DNA from: Atrichornis clamosus
Lineage: Eukaryota; Chordata; Aves; Passeriformes; Menuridae
Direction of reading: 5' to 3'
Length of the DNA stretch: 64,000 nucleotides
NCBI GenBank assembly: GCA_013400975.1
Contig: WBMZ01005333.1
Coordinates: 62,001-126,000, forward strand
Shown here: positions 25,626 through 38,568 of the stretch, one piece after another
Layout of the letters: each line of letters starts with the position of its first letter
How positions within the stretch are numbered: position 1 is the first letter of the stretch
The notes under the pieces: model-generated
Seen by the model: the letters and a program-made list of their open reading frames with translations, nothing else
Told to the model about the DNA's origin: nothing
Databases searched by the model: none
Made by a program: the position numbers and the translations under genes

Positions 25626-25657
25626 TGAGTCATCCACTCTTGACTCATGGTGAGTCA
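25626..25657. promoter_or_regulatory. Cluster of three TGA(G/C)TCA (AP-1/MAF-type) sites
   Basis: TGAGTCA at 25626-25632, TGACTCA at 25641-25647 and TGAGTCA at 25651-25657. All are perfect TRE heptamers within 32 bases. Two more lie at 27175-27181 and 27266-27272. Function as an enhancer is an inference. Confidence 0.4.
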
Positions 25658-28214
25658 TTACAAATGGAAAACTAAGGCACAAAAATAATGTATTCACCTT
25701 AAAATCAGACCAGCAGTCTATAGTAAGACTGGAAGTGAACATGTATTTTAAATTGGTTGGAAACCTATAGCTTCCATCTTGGCTGTAACTTTTTTCTGAA
25801 GCCTAGAATCCATTTTTACAACCTTATTCATAATTTGACCATGCAGCAGTCTTGCTTTTCACTTTAGTACCTTATTCACTATGGGTCTTATCCTCACAAG
25901 CCAGTTATCGGAAAGCTTTTTGCAGACTGAAAAGATACACATATGAGGAGGCCTGGCAACAGAATTGTCTTTACATAATAAGGTTAAATTTTCCTTATTT
26001 AATTCCATATCTCACAGCATCAATACTTTGGTGCACTATACTACTCACTGATCCTTCTTCCCCTAGCAAAGTAGTCAGACATACATGGTCACATTTCTCC
26101 TAGAAGAGACCTCCTATACTAATTGCTTCCTATTCTCAGCTTACTATAAACCTGACATTGATGCTGTTTTTCAGTCTCTAGGCATCATTTGAACTGATCA
26201 ATATTACTCAGGACATCTTGTAAGGAATTTGAGATTCTTCTGGAAAGAAAAGACAGTTACCAAAAAAAAAAAAAAAGAAAAAAAAGAGCGACTCATGGAG
26301 TTTCTCAAGTTGTCAAATAGACAAAAGCCAGAACTTAGACACAGTGCTCTTAGAACTCTTCCAAGATCCCTCTGTCCCTAGAGTGATGACTTCATGCTTA
26401 TTGACATTCTGTGTTGAGAAATCACAATTTGTGAAAAAAGTCTGAAGGAACTCAGGTGCCTTAGTGCAGAGAAGACTGATGGTGAAAGGGGAAAATAGTG
26501 TTCAAGTAATTTTATAGGTAGTTGCATAGGAGAGGATAAAGTCCTTTGGTGATAGGATATGAGGAGAATAATGGATTAAATCATTCTTTTAGTGAGCAAA
26601 ACAACCCATTAAAAAAAGCTTGATTTCCATCAATGGAGGACTTCTGGAGCAGGTTGACTGGCCAGGAGTGTTGTAGGGACAGTTGGTCCTTCCTTGGAAA
26701 AAGGGCTGAACCAGATGTCTCAAGGCCTGTGACTTTTTATTTGCTACTAACTAGATACCTGTTTAAACATCTACAAAACTTAGTAAGAGCTTTCTCATCT
26801 TTGGTCAATACCTTTGCTTCTTGACTTTTGCCAGAAATGTGAGCTTATTAACTCACATTTAAAGTGCTTACCTCTCTACTCTTCTGTGAGAGGGTTGTTT
26901 CCACTGCTATTCATATATTAATTTTTAGTTACAATTTTCAACAATTTCTCAATTCTAGGATTTCATGGATATTCACTTACTGACTAACCAAACCTCTGAA
27001 TTTTCTATCTCTATCAAGTCTGGGCAATATATCCTCCTTTTATTTTTTTTCTTTCTTTTTCTCTCTTCTCTTTCCTGACAATCATTTGACTTCTGACTCT
27101 CAAAAAAAATTTCTGGAGCTTTGTCTTCTACTTACTTCTATGGTCAACTAAGAAGAAATATTATTCAGAACTTCTGACTCACACAGAAATAAATAAATAA
27201 CCCCAAGACCCCAATGTCCAGGCAAGGAAGTTCCAATGGAAGTGTTTGAAACCAATGAGTCTGGATGAGTCATCTACTCCCATACATGTTTATTTGAAGA
27301 AAATAACAGCAAAGTTCAGAAGTTCTTGCACATTTTTAATCATGTCACCCTTCTCTATCAACAGACATATGCATATGTTGGTGTGTAGCTGTGGGTTTAA
27401 AGTTTTAAAGATTCCTTGAAGAAAAATGAGATCATTCCTTTCAGACAAAAACCATTGATGAAAATTCTCACATCTCCCTTACCCCATATGAAAGGCGATT
27501 TCCAGGAAAGCAAACTTATTTTTCCATTGCTATACCTTATGAAGTCTAAGGAAGCAGAAGCTGGAAGCACTAGAAAGTTGTGTTCCATCTACAGACATTC
27601 CTGGAAGTTCTGATCTAGTTCTTGAAACAAGAAAGATACTGGAAGTTTGTATGTACATGTATTCTCATTCTCTGTTCTTTTTTAAATTAAAAAAAATAAA
27701 AGCTAGAGCTGTGTCTAGTTGTGTCCAGAAATAGTTTGCTGTCATTTTGGTCTTTACAGACTTGTTTCAATTCTTTTAAAAATTCAGACCAGTTCTATTT
27801 ATTGCCTCATTACATGATTTAATAGTTATTCTATTTAGTCTTCATAAATTACACATAATATTTATAATTATTAAATAACACTCTTAAATATCAAAGTTAT
27901 ATTAGACATGTAAGACCATCTTTACAGGACTAGGAATTATTTTTCATACAGTCAAACTCATCAGGAAATCGTATTCCCATGTATATGCCATGCACATACC
28001 AGCACAACAAAGTTTTTTTGTTCACATCTTTCCACAGGAACTACATGATTATAATAAAGTCTGGTAAGGTAAGCCTTTGGAATTTGGATTTTTTGGATAA
28101 TTTCTGACAGTAATCCTCCTGCTTTCTAACTACAGAGTTCTGGTATGCAGTACTTTTCTTCTTGCTGTCTACAGCCAAGTTAGACATTTAGGATTGAACT
28201 AAGACAGCATAATC

Positions 28215-28801
28215 TGTGATGTGGTTTTACCCCAGCTGGCAACTAAGTCCCAGCAGCTGCTCACTCAATCCCCCACCCCTGCCCCAGTGAGAAAAAAAGT
28301 GCATAGAAGAGGTAAACCTGATGGGCTGAGATAGGAAGAATTTAATAATTGAAACAAAATATAAAAGATAATAATTATTAGACACTACTACTACTAATAA
28401 TAATTGTAATCAAAAGGAGAGAGGAATAAAACCCAAGAGAAACAGTGATGGACTATACAATTGCTCACCACCTACTGACCAAAGCTCAGTCTGTCCCCCA
28501 GCAGCCATTGGCACCTCAAGGCCAACTCCTTCCTCATTAATAGACTGGGCATGATGTTCTGTGGTATGGCATATACCTTTGGATTCTTTGGGTCAGCTGT
28601 CCTGGCCATGTTGCCCTTCAGTTTCTTGTGTACCTCCTCACTGGCAGAGCACAGGAAGCTGAAACGTCCTTGATTTAGAGTAAGAACAGCTTGAAAACAA
28701 CTAAAACATCAGCCTGTTGTCAACATTATTCTCATACTAAATCCAGTACGGTACCATTTACTGTAAAGAAAATTAACTCTATCCCATCTGAAACCAGGAC
28801 A
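28215..28801 (-). mobile_element. Solo LTR of an endogenous retrovirus (ERVL-like, old)
   Basis: On the - strand it starts TGTCCTGGTTTCAGATGGGA and ends near GGTAAAACCACA. Landmarks of a common avian LTR are present: gagaataatgttgacaac, ggacagctgacccaaa, and a ggttttattcc block after a tgagcaattg motif. An ATTAAA lies at the complement of 28341-28346. The TATA region is decayed. Flanks show no target-site duplication, so it is old. No internal retroviral genes flank it. Confidence 0.82.
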
Positions 28802-30950
28802 GTTTGCTTTACTGATTTACTTTGCAGCACCTGAGATACTTAAACATCTTCAGAACAAACAGAGAGGTGCCCATCTGCTGTGGTTTACAGCTGCTGACTA
28901 ACAACTGCAAAAAGAGACACATTTTTACATTGAGATAGCCAACTAAAACTAACAATGTAAAAGCTGAATGTAAAAGACATAGGACAGTTTTTGGCTCAGC
29001 ATAACTTTTTTCCAAGGCAAATCAACACAATGCATCCAAGGTTAACCATGTGTACTATCAAAAAAAAAAAAAAAAAAAAAAAAAAGAAGCTAGAGTAGCT
29101 CAATTTAATATTTACACAGAGATTTTAATGTGCTGGTGGTTTTTTGGGTTTGGTTGGTTGGGATTTTTTTGGTGTGTGGTTAAGATATTCTGCAAGTTTG
29201 CACTGACAGAAGAAATGTTGGAATTTGTTATACTTATCATCATCTCTGAACCTAAAATAGTGGAAGAGAAAGCCTTGAAGAACCTCTTGGTGTATTTCTG
29301 GAGCAGTGAGTGAAAAAAGATTAGATCTGTTCTATAACGACTTCCTTCACATAAGTGGAAACAGATTTTCTTTTTGAAAAGGCTCCGTTTTAGTTTATTT
29401 TTTTTCCCTGCTTGACTTTTATTCGAACCATTCACATTTTGTCTACTTATGAAGAGCAAATGGTGATTTGGAAACTTAGAGATCACTGTACATTAATTGA
29501 CAATGAAGGGAAAGGCTACTTGGTTGTTCAAAGCTTTCAGTGTGCATGTTGATTTACAGTATGCTAAGAAGACTTGTACACCTGGTGTGATTCCCATGAT
29601 AATGTGTACATCAATGTGATTGTATTAGATAATGAATTAACTTGTGAAGTTCCAAGGTGATGAGAGAAACTATGCCCCTTGGATCTGCAATGATGAACAG
29701 GTAAACAGACAAACTAGTTAAACAAGTTTGTTAAGGCCTTTCCATTCTCTTTAATTGAATCAGAAAATTCTCCTGAAGAATTGTACACCTCAGGCAACAT
29801 GTCAATTATTTGGGGAACAATAAAGTATTCTTCTCAAATGGATTCTTATTCATGAGCTCCTCATTACATCTAGAACACAGCATTTTTTGGCATTACTTAA
29901 AATAAGAGGTGGTTAGGGTATTCATCTACCCTCAGTTATAATCTGGGAGGAAAAATACTGTCTAGAGTGAATGCGAAAAAAATTATTTGGTGCATAAGAA
30001 GAGTAGGCATAAGGAGCTGCTTATCCTAGAATAACTGCCACCTTTGCAATGCCTTTAAGACAGATTTGAAATCATATGTAGTTCCAGTAGAATATTTTCC
30101 ATCTGAGAAATTTTAAAGGTAAGCAAAACTCGTAACTCCATTTTGTAACCCAGGAAAAGATGTACTATTGTGGAAAAAAAAAAAGCAACTCTCTCCACCT
30201 CTTTTCATTTCATTTTCATTCACAAAATCAACATTTCTTCAGTGTATCAGCTTTCTTATTACCTCCTTCTATTGTTAGGACACATAATACACATATGTAT
30301 TCACTACATATAGAGAAATATATGCTTATCACCAGTGTTTATCCACACCACTGTGACTGGTGGCCCACTGCTTGACGGAGTTCGCTTTGTGAATGAAGAA
30401 GCATCTGCCTGAAGGTGACACTGAGCAACTTGCAACGGTTTGGGCTCACGGCTTGGTCTGGTTCACAGCTCCCACTTGTAGGTAATTCACTTGTAAACTA
30501 TCAGTGCCAAGGATCTTCCTTTTCGCGAAGTAGCAGGAGGAGATACTGTTTCCTAACCTTACTCTTTAACTGTGATCCCTTGTGATGAATGAGGAAAGGG
30601 CTTAAATTATTCACAGTATCTTCTTATCTGCCTAAGAGTGGGGAAATAAAGGCACTTTTTTTTCTTCCCCTTAAGGTAACTTCACATGAGGGAAACACTA
30701 TGGTGTGTTTACTCACTTCACACAAGCTGCTGTGAGCACAGCAAATCTGTCCTTCCTCCTTCCCACAGAACAGGCCTCTCCTAGCTGCTGGTCTGCCAGA
30801 TGGATCCAGCCTCTGGGCTGACACTGTGGCCTACAAACGTGTCCTGTGGGCTGTTGTGCGATAATGGCATGATGGCACCCACCGATGAGTGCCCGCTCCG
30901 TGGCCTCACCAGGCTGCAGAGTCCTGCCTGCATTAAGGAGTCACCTGTGA
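28802..30950. other. Intergenic DNA between the old LTR and the CpG island
   Basis: AT-rich, non-coding in all frames. Apart from the A26 tract I see nothing recognisable. Confidence 0.5.
29060..29085. repeat. Poly(A) tract, 26 bases
   Basis: An uninterrupted run of 26 A. The sequence in front of it matches no gene or SINE that I recognise, so it is called simple repeat. Confidence 0.9.
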
Positions 30951-32650
30951 GAGCGGGAAGCCTTCCCTTCGAAGGCCGTACTTACTTAGGCACGGGACAC
31001 ATCCACTGTGTCTTACTGTCACTGTGCAGAGCCCAGGGGTGACAGCCCTGCTGTGCCACTGGGGCAGCGCTTGCCCCCGCAGGGAACAGAGGTCCCTGAG
31101 GCGACGCACGGTCACCCGCGACCCCCCGCTCAGGCCTCTCCTTCCTCAGCCCTCTCGCCCCACCCGAGGCCGGGCAGCGGCCTGTGCCCATCAGGGCCCG
31201 GGCAGCCCGCCCAGGTGCGGACAGCATGGCCGAACCTCGGCTGCTGAGGCGGAGGCGGCACCGCAGCGAGGACGCAGCTTCTCCCCGGGAGCGGCCCTGC
31301 GGCGGCGAGCGCCCTGGGCCAGCGCCGGCCCTCGGCACGGGCGCTGCCCCTCGGAAGCTCGTCGGGAACGGGAACTCCAGCGCCCATCCCGCTGTTCTGC
31401 CCCGGGACTGCGCAGGGGCGACCGCGGCTGTAGCGGCGCTCGCCGACTCAACCAACCCCGCACTGCACAGCGCCGCGTCCAGATGCGCCCGCCCCCGGCA
31501 CCCCGATTGACCGTGCCGAGAGCCAATCGTCCGTGAGGGGTCTCCGTAGCTGTCCAATCACCGCTCCGGAAAGAAGGATGTGGGCGGCACCCCGGAGGAC
31601 AGCGGGCTCGGTGGCGCCGCGGCCGAGGAAGGGCGAGCGCGGGGGCGGCGGCGCGGGTGAGCGCGGCCGGGCTCCGGCCGGCACTGCCGCAGGGATGGCG
31701 GCGGCCGCGGCGAGGGGCTCAACCCCCGTGGAAAGCGCTGCGAGCCGCCCCGTGACCCGCTGAGCGCCCTCCGCCTGCGCACAGCCGTTACCCCTCCCCG
31801 CGGGCCGGCCCGGCTCTGCAGTCGCCATAGAGACCGTGCCGCACGCCATGGGGCGGAGGCTGGGCCGGGGGGCGCCGCTGTAGCCCCCGCCCCGCGCCGC
31901 GCACACCAACCCCTGAGGGGCTGGGGGCGCCGCAGGGACTTGCAGCGCAACCCCGAGGAGCCGCCGCCTCGGCCCCGTTGCAGGTGAGGATTCGCGGTGC
32001 TGCGCTGCGGCCGCCGCCGTTGCCCTGCGCCCCGTCCCCGGGGGCGCTCCGGCCGCCTCGGCGGGGCGCGGCCCGCAGGCTCCGGCGGCTGCCGGCCCGG
32101 CCCCAGCGCCTGCTGCGTGGGAGCCGCGTCTCGGTTTCCCTCCCCGCGGGACAGGGAGTTTGCCGGGCGAGAGAGCTCCGGGGGCCACGGCCCGCCTCGA
32201 GATGGGCTTATTCTAGTGGGACAGAACGGGGCGATCCCGTCCGTGGAGTTAGGTCGGCAGGTCTGGCGGGCTCCACTAGCAGTCACCGCTGCCCTGGCCT
32301 CCACGGAGAACTCAAATTTATAGGCACGAGATTTTTTTTTTTGTCCCTCCCACTTGCTGCAAGAAGGCAAGCGGTACAGAAATGTACGTGTTCTGACGGC
32401 GAAACATCTCTATTTTAAAATAGCTGCGTCTATATTTCCAGCTCTGGGTTGTGGCATGCGTGTGACGGATGCTGTGTGGGCACGGCTGGATGGGGAAGCG
32501 GGCTGTCTGTCGCCTGGCGCTCGAAGTGCTGGAGCCATTAGCGGCAGTTGCATCGATCCGTGCATACAGATATGCCTGGCTAGGCCGCGGGATGCACGCA
32601 CCGCGGCGGTCACAGTGAACATACAAACTGCGTATGGAACGGGTTTAAAA
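30950..32650 (+). promoter_or_regulatory. TTBK2: CpG island, probable TTBK2 promoter
   Basis: The only extended CpG-rich block in the window, densest at about 31130-32300, at the expected 5' end of TTBK2. It contains two CCAATC boxes in NF-Y context at 31523-31528 and 31554-31559, an ETS-type ccggaaa at 31566-31572 and no TATA box, as expected for a housekeeping-type promoter. Six-frame open stretches of up to 270 codons come from GC richness, not protein. Confidence 0.8.
31600..31983 (+). other. TTBK2: Candidate TTBK2 non-coding exon 1
   Basis: A strong donor, CAG followed by GTGAGG, lies at 31981-31989 in the CpG island, and coding exon 2 carries its own 5'UTR after an acceptor, so an upstream non-coding exon must exist. 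The start given is approximate (just 3' of the CCAAT and ETS motifs). Another GGTGAGC at 31656-31662 could serve as a donor instead. Confidence 0.45.
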
Positions 32651-35600
32651 TTACGTTATTATACGTACTTTTAGCTTTACGAAAACGAAATGGGAAAACA
32701 CCTTGTTCCCAACTCTACAGATCACTGGAGCTGCAGCTGCATCCGTGTGCTTCTGTTGTCAGTCTAGAGCAGAAGCAATGAGAGGACAAAGCTCGCTGTG
32801 AGATTTGTAACCTCTGGTGTGACCCAGAGCAGTTGGAAACAACTGCTAGTGTGAGTGGGGATGGGAGTGCAAATATAGTAATATTGATGTATTATCATGA
32901 GGGCTCAGGGAGATGGACACAAAGGAATGACCCTGGAGTATACCACAGCCTTTTGAGAACCTTCTACCGTATTTATAATTAAGATGGAAAGGGGTCTAGA
33001 AAATGAGTTAGAAAATACGTTGTAATGGCTCTCTTAGTTTGACTCTATGTGCAGAACCAGTTGAATTTCAGCTTAAATGTTCTGAATTAGTAAACTATGT
33101 TGCAGGAATGTTGAGAGCCCTAAAATAAATCATACTCTGTTTATTTAAGTATCTTATTAGCCTTAAAGCCTTTGATTAGATTCTGTGTTGTGGTTCTGGA
33201 AAAAAAGGAGTAGATTTAAAAAATATATTCTGTGTAGTTAATATCGTGTGTCTGTTGAACACATACTAGCTATGCTTGTAGATATGTTAGTTCATTTTAG
33301 CTGTTGTATCTGAGAAAACAAAAGGTTAGAACATATTTTCCTGCTCTTGTTTGATTTTGGAAATGTTTTTTGATGTCTTAATTATGTGAATTCATGGTAA
33401 AAAGATAGCAAGCATTTTTATTGTGTTAAATTGTCCAGAATACTTTCTTGATGATTATTCATTTGCTTTACAGTGTGAATTATGTTTAACAAAGTAATAA
33501 AACTTTCTTAACTCGTTAAAGCAGATGTGTACTTGTTAACATTTGTTTGGCCTGTCGGAGAAATTATATGTAGGAAAGTTTGACTGCAATAGTATGTGCA
33601 AGTCATTGCTCAAAAGTTATTTTGAAAACAGTGCATGAAGATACCATAATTTAAAAAATGTGAAGATGGAACCAGTTATCTCTTACAAATACTTTCTTCT
33701 TCTCTAATATGTTCCTGATGTACCATTATTCACTTGAAGCTCAGCATCTTTTTAGACTTCCTTTTTGGGAAGGATGAGATTAGAAGGAGAAGAACAAATT
33801 GAGCAACTGGAATATTGTGACGTTACTTTGGTTTAGTGTAGTCACTGTAACTGCTGCTGCGTACTGCAGGCTCTGATACTTCTAACATCACAAATTCCAG
33901 AGAGCCTTTTTTCAGTGTGGTTGATTATATCAAGAAGATTTTTGTGTATAACAGAAGAGGGAGATGAGTGGAGTTTTCCTTGTTCAAAACTGGCTTCTAA
34001 ACGATCAGCTTCTACCAGCACTAGATATATGTGTACAGAAGGTTAAGCATTTGCTTAGCATGTGAAGTTGCAGTGTATTGTGTATTAATATACTACTGTG
34101 TTTTCTGTTTTAGTTAAGGCTTGTTTATCTAGTGGGAATGAATTGATACTTTACAAAGGAGATTGACAGCTTCTGTGTATTCCTATGTCTTGCCTTGTCT
34201 CTTTTCTTTTTCTCTGGGGAAGCACTACACAAAGCCTTTGTGTTTGGCTAGAGGGGAGGAGAAACAGCTGCCTTTTCAGTACAAGACACCAGGATTTGTC
34301 ATGGTCTCACAGGGATGCGTTGTACATGGACCAGCCACTGTGCTTCCTCCCTTGATCTGTGTAAACACTCTCTCCTCAAGACACAGAAACCTGAGCTTCC
34401 TTTGATTATCTCACAGAGCAGCGTGTTGTGCCACGGATCTAGCAGACCAGTCTGATGGGCCAATTGTTAAACTATGGGTGGGCAAGAATTAAAATGGGCA
34501 AAATTGCCTAAATACAAGGTGTGCATTAATGAATTCGAGAGTTACTGGTGTTTAAAAATTGCTTGTTATGAACTTGATTTCTTTTTCATGGTTGGGATGA
34601 AAGAAACTTGTTCATATGGTTGATCTTTTACTTGGGTTTTTTCTGTTTAAGAGTATAGTGTCTAGGGTACTTAAGTGGGACTTAACCACGTTAATTTTTA
34701 GAAGAGGAAATAAAAACTATTTCAGTTGGATCAGAGAGTACTGCTAAATTGAGCAGTTTTATTTTTCTGCTTTCCATGCACTAGTAGAGTGCTTTAATGC
34801 TTGTATTCTACCCTGTGTCATACACTGGCAGAATAAAAGTTGACTTCCCTCTCTTTGTTAGAAACTTTGAGTACTATATAATGTGGCTTTTAGTAACTGT
34901 ATCTTGTATGTTCTCTCAAAATAGCTTCTTTGAAAATGTCATCGTCTTTTACTTATCCTTTACAACTTTATTTATTAAAATTTTAGAATACTTCTCTATC
35001 CTTGCTCCAGTGCTAAATGTTGAATAATGTGCTTCTGAAGGAATCTGGTAACTCAGGTTTTTTTTTTTTAATGCTGCTCATGAAATTGAGGTGCCATTCT
35101 TAGCAGTTTGAATTTATAGTCTGAGTTTCTCTGTGTTGGATTAAAGGTCGCTATTCTTGAAACCTAAGTAGTGGAAAATTCAAACAGTAAAATCTAGCCT
35201 TCTGACACTTCACCTCTTGATCTGGTTGAGAATCTTTTCCCCATTTTTGAGATGTTTTACAAGTAATAACTTTCAATAAGTTATTTTTCAAAATTATTTT
35301 TCAGTTAGTGGAGACAAATCGTAGAAAACTTGGTAAGTTTTTTTGGGGAGAAGGGAAAGATTTTATTTGAGAGGAGTGAGTAAAGGAGGGCAAATTGGGA
35401 AACTGAAGAAGCCTTTAGTGTTTTTAACAATACTATTTTGTTAAAATTTAAAAAATATTTTCATTGTTATGTTCAGGCATGTTTTTATGTGATTCTTATC
35501 CTGCATGTTTGAGAATTTTCTGTCACAGAATTGCATCACACAAATGCTATTTCATGCTGTTGCTTTTTGTCTGAAGAGATTAATCAATTATTGAGAATTA

Positions 35601-36369
35601 CACTGTTGAGGAACTCTATCCACTAATTCTTCCTTTTGGAGTAATGTGTGTATGTTGCTTAGCCTTGCATTTCAGTGCAAAAGAAGCATCTAAGTAGTTG
35701 GAAGAGTTGAAGGCCTCTTTTGTGGATGAAATTTGCCAGCTCACTAATGATACTGATGAGGAGAGTAATTTTTTTTCCAGTGCAAAGCTGTCTGATGTAT
35801 AAAGGAACAGTAAAATATCCTGAATTTGCTTTGAGAGCTTGTAAAAGATGTAATGTCTTTTTAATATGAAGCCATATTTTTCTATCTGGGTGTTGCAAAG
35901 GGATTTGTTACTTGTTGCAGGGACAGGTTGCTATGTGGAGCTCACATGGGGAAAAACATAAATGATCAGGGTTTGTGTTGTCCCGGTCTGTTTATATAAA
36001 AATAATTTTATTACATTTTTAATACACTTCTCTCACAACTGAAGTTACACAAAAATTGTTCCACTAGACTCCTTGCAGTTAGGAAAGTTCTTGCCTTTTG
36101 GAGCTTGTGTCTTTTCAGTACTTGGGATTTGTCTCCAGTCAACAGCTGCTTATTGATTCTGAGAGGAGGTTTGTTCCGCTCTCTGTCACTTCCCAGATAA
36201 TTCTTAGTATTTGTTGCTTCTGTCATGCAATGTCTCAGGGTACTAATGTTTTGTGAGGGTTTTAGCAAGACTTATTTGATATAACGTTGTTCATCAATGT
36301 AGTGAGAATTAGATTGCTTTGTTACGTGGTGTATCAGCAGGATATGTCTTGTAGCTGTCGAGTTTACTT

Positions 36370-36383
36370 GTTGCCATAGTAAT
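36370..36383 (+). promoter_or_regulatory. X-box-like (RFX) sequence in TTBK2 intron 1
   Basis: GTTGCCATAGTAAT fits GTNRCC-N2-RGYAAC with one mismatch (final T for C). RFX factors control ciliary genes, but one imperfect site in a long intron may be chance. Confidence 0.2.
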
Positions 36384-38542
36384 GCTTCAAATGCCACTCG
36401 TGGCAAGCGGTGTGACTTCTGAGCAAATGAAGTATGTCTCTTTAGCTTTGCAGTGTTGAAGTATTTTAAAAAAGTGAGGCAGTGATCTGTAAATAGAATA
36501 CACTTTTCAGCATCAAACTGGTGACTTTTTAGAATGTATTTGTATTGTTCTGTTATTTGATGTCTAAAAATAATTATTTTCTTATCTTTCCATTTGTCAG
36601 CATCTTGAGCTAAATAGATCCAGAATGGGCATTATAAAGTGGTAGAAAATGTATCAGATGAAGAATGACTGTACTATTCCTCGAGTTTGATTGAATTGAA
36701 TGCCCTCAGTTCATATGTGATGCTTTGATTTTCCATTTCCAGTAGTCTATAAATAAAATCAAAGTATAATTCCCTAGGTCAAGTCAGCATAGAAGAAATT
36801 GTCATGTTGTACTCTGAGAGTTGAAGGAGAGAAATTTACATTGGATCACTATTCTTTTTCTGTGTGAAGTTTGTGCTGTTTTTTCATGCTGTAGAGGTTA
36901 TTGTGATAATCATGATGATTTGGATGAAATTGTAGTTTTACAGTTTTGAACAATGTATCCTCAGTGTATCCATTGAGGAAACCTGTTGAACAGTTTGCCT
37001 GGTTGGAGAAAAATCCTGAAAGAATCACAGGATAGATCAATGTGAAGAAAGTATTTGTTGGTCTTGTGATAGAAATGTGCTAGCTAACTTGGTCAGTTCT
37101 TGTCTTGACTAGGCAAGAACTAAGAAATGGATGCTGAAGCTGAGGAACAAACTGTGAACCTCTCACAGTAAAGCAGATGTGCGCAGGAAAGATGTTCCAT
37201 TATTGACCATCTGGTGATAGTTGTTATTTATTTATAGATGTACATAGATATAAGAATATTTTTCACATATTAGCTCCTACAGATGAAATTGCACATTATT
37301 GTTAAACCAATCAAACAGTTGGCTGCTGCTTTTAAGTGGAAAATGATGTTCTCTGCCTGGGCCTTTTCTGGTGCCCATTCATCTCTGAGTTGCACTGATT
37401 CAACTCACTAACTTGGCAGAGAATGATTGTGAGAAGGGGGTTGTTTGTATTCCTTTTTGGCTCAGAGAGGTTTATACCTCTTGCTAGGTCATGCTGTTAC
37501 GTGCAACTTCAATCTGAGTGTGTAGCTGAGATAGTCATAATCAGATCCTTTCTTGTACTGTAGCCTGGGTGCTCAGCTGACAAGCCTTTCTGCCTATTGT
37601 CAGCTCTGAGAGGATGCAAGAGAAAGGGAACATTTTATGTGAAAGGCTGGTTTGAGGTGATGGCGCACTTTCTTTGCTGTCAATTTGAAAGAGATTTGGG
37701 CAGGGTGCTAATTTCAGGCTGGACATTTCTTCCTGTTGTTCTATTTCATTAGTTTTGAGCCTAGGATACCTCAGTCATGTGGCAGTGCTTCTGTGTGTAT
37801 CTTTCCTTGATCAGTCAATTTTCCCCTTGTAATTAGGGAGCAGCTGTACTTTGTCTGGCTTGTTGGAATTGGCAGTTAATACTTCAATTCTATTGCAAGG
37901 CCCTGCATCAGCATGTAATGGCTCACTGAAATATTTATTTTTCCTGGAGTAAAGGTTTGGACAGAATTGATTTATGGTCTGAATCAGGACTGTGGCATTA
38001 CATCCTAGTAGCCATGCAGTAGGTGTTGCTCCTATTTGGTGTTGACGTGTTATAAAGTGCTCTTATATTCATTGCTCTGAAACATGTAAAAGCTGAATCT
38101 CAGTCTTAATGAATAAGAATGTAGTTATTACTACTCCTAACTGTATTATTACTATTCTAGTTTCTGGTATTGCTAAAAAAAAAAAATGTACACAGATTTT
38201 ACCCATATCTTCAAATGTTTCCTCCTTCTCAGTAGAAATCTCATAACCCTACTTGCCATGTGGTTGTGTATCCAGAGTATTCTCTTATAGAATAGAAATT
38301 AGTTGTTGCTTAAATAATAATTTCAAAATGCAGAAGTATCTCACCACAGTTTAGAACTGAATATACTTAAAGCAAATTTAATGTCTGTTGGTATATGAAA
38401 AAAAAAGGAAAATACTTGTAACTTGTGTTGATAGAATTGTATTCCTTTTATGCAAATTCAAGAACTTAGACAATACCGTTATTATTGTAGGGTTATTACA
38501 CTTTGCCATTATGGTATCATGTGTTACTGTTTCCATATCTAC

Positions 38543-38568
38543 AAAACTAGAAGTAAACTTCTAGTTTT
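38543..38568. repeat. Perfect 12-bp inverted repeat with 2-base spacer
   Basis: AAAACTAGAAGT, AA, ACTTCTAGTTTT: a fully paired hairpin in TTBK2 intron 1. Confidence 0.9.

Larger units (their letters stand above)
18621..28214. other. Intergenic DNA upstream of PRPH2L
   Basis: AT-rich with no gene I can support. Open frames are under 120 codons and unrelated to known families. It holds an 18-base T run (24106-24123), the inverted repeat near 23706-23813 and clustered TGA(G/C)TCA sites around 25.6 kb and 27.2 kb. Confidence 0.5.

Noticed and set aside
29060..29085. Poly(A) tail of a processed pseudogene
   Set aside because: No gene-like sequence, and no flanking duplication, precedes it.
31448..32370. 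Long overlapping open frames on both strands (up to 270 codons) in the GC-rich block
   Set aside because: Ala/Arg/Pro/Gly-rich readings in several frames at once are typical of CpG islands, where stop codons are rare. None has a domain.
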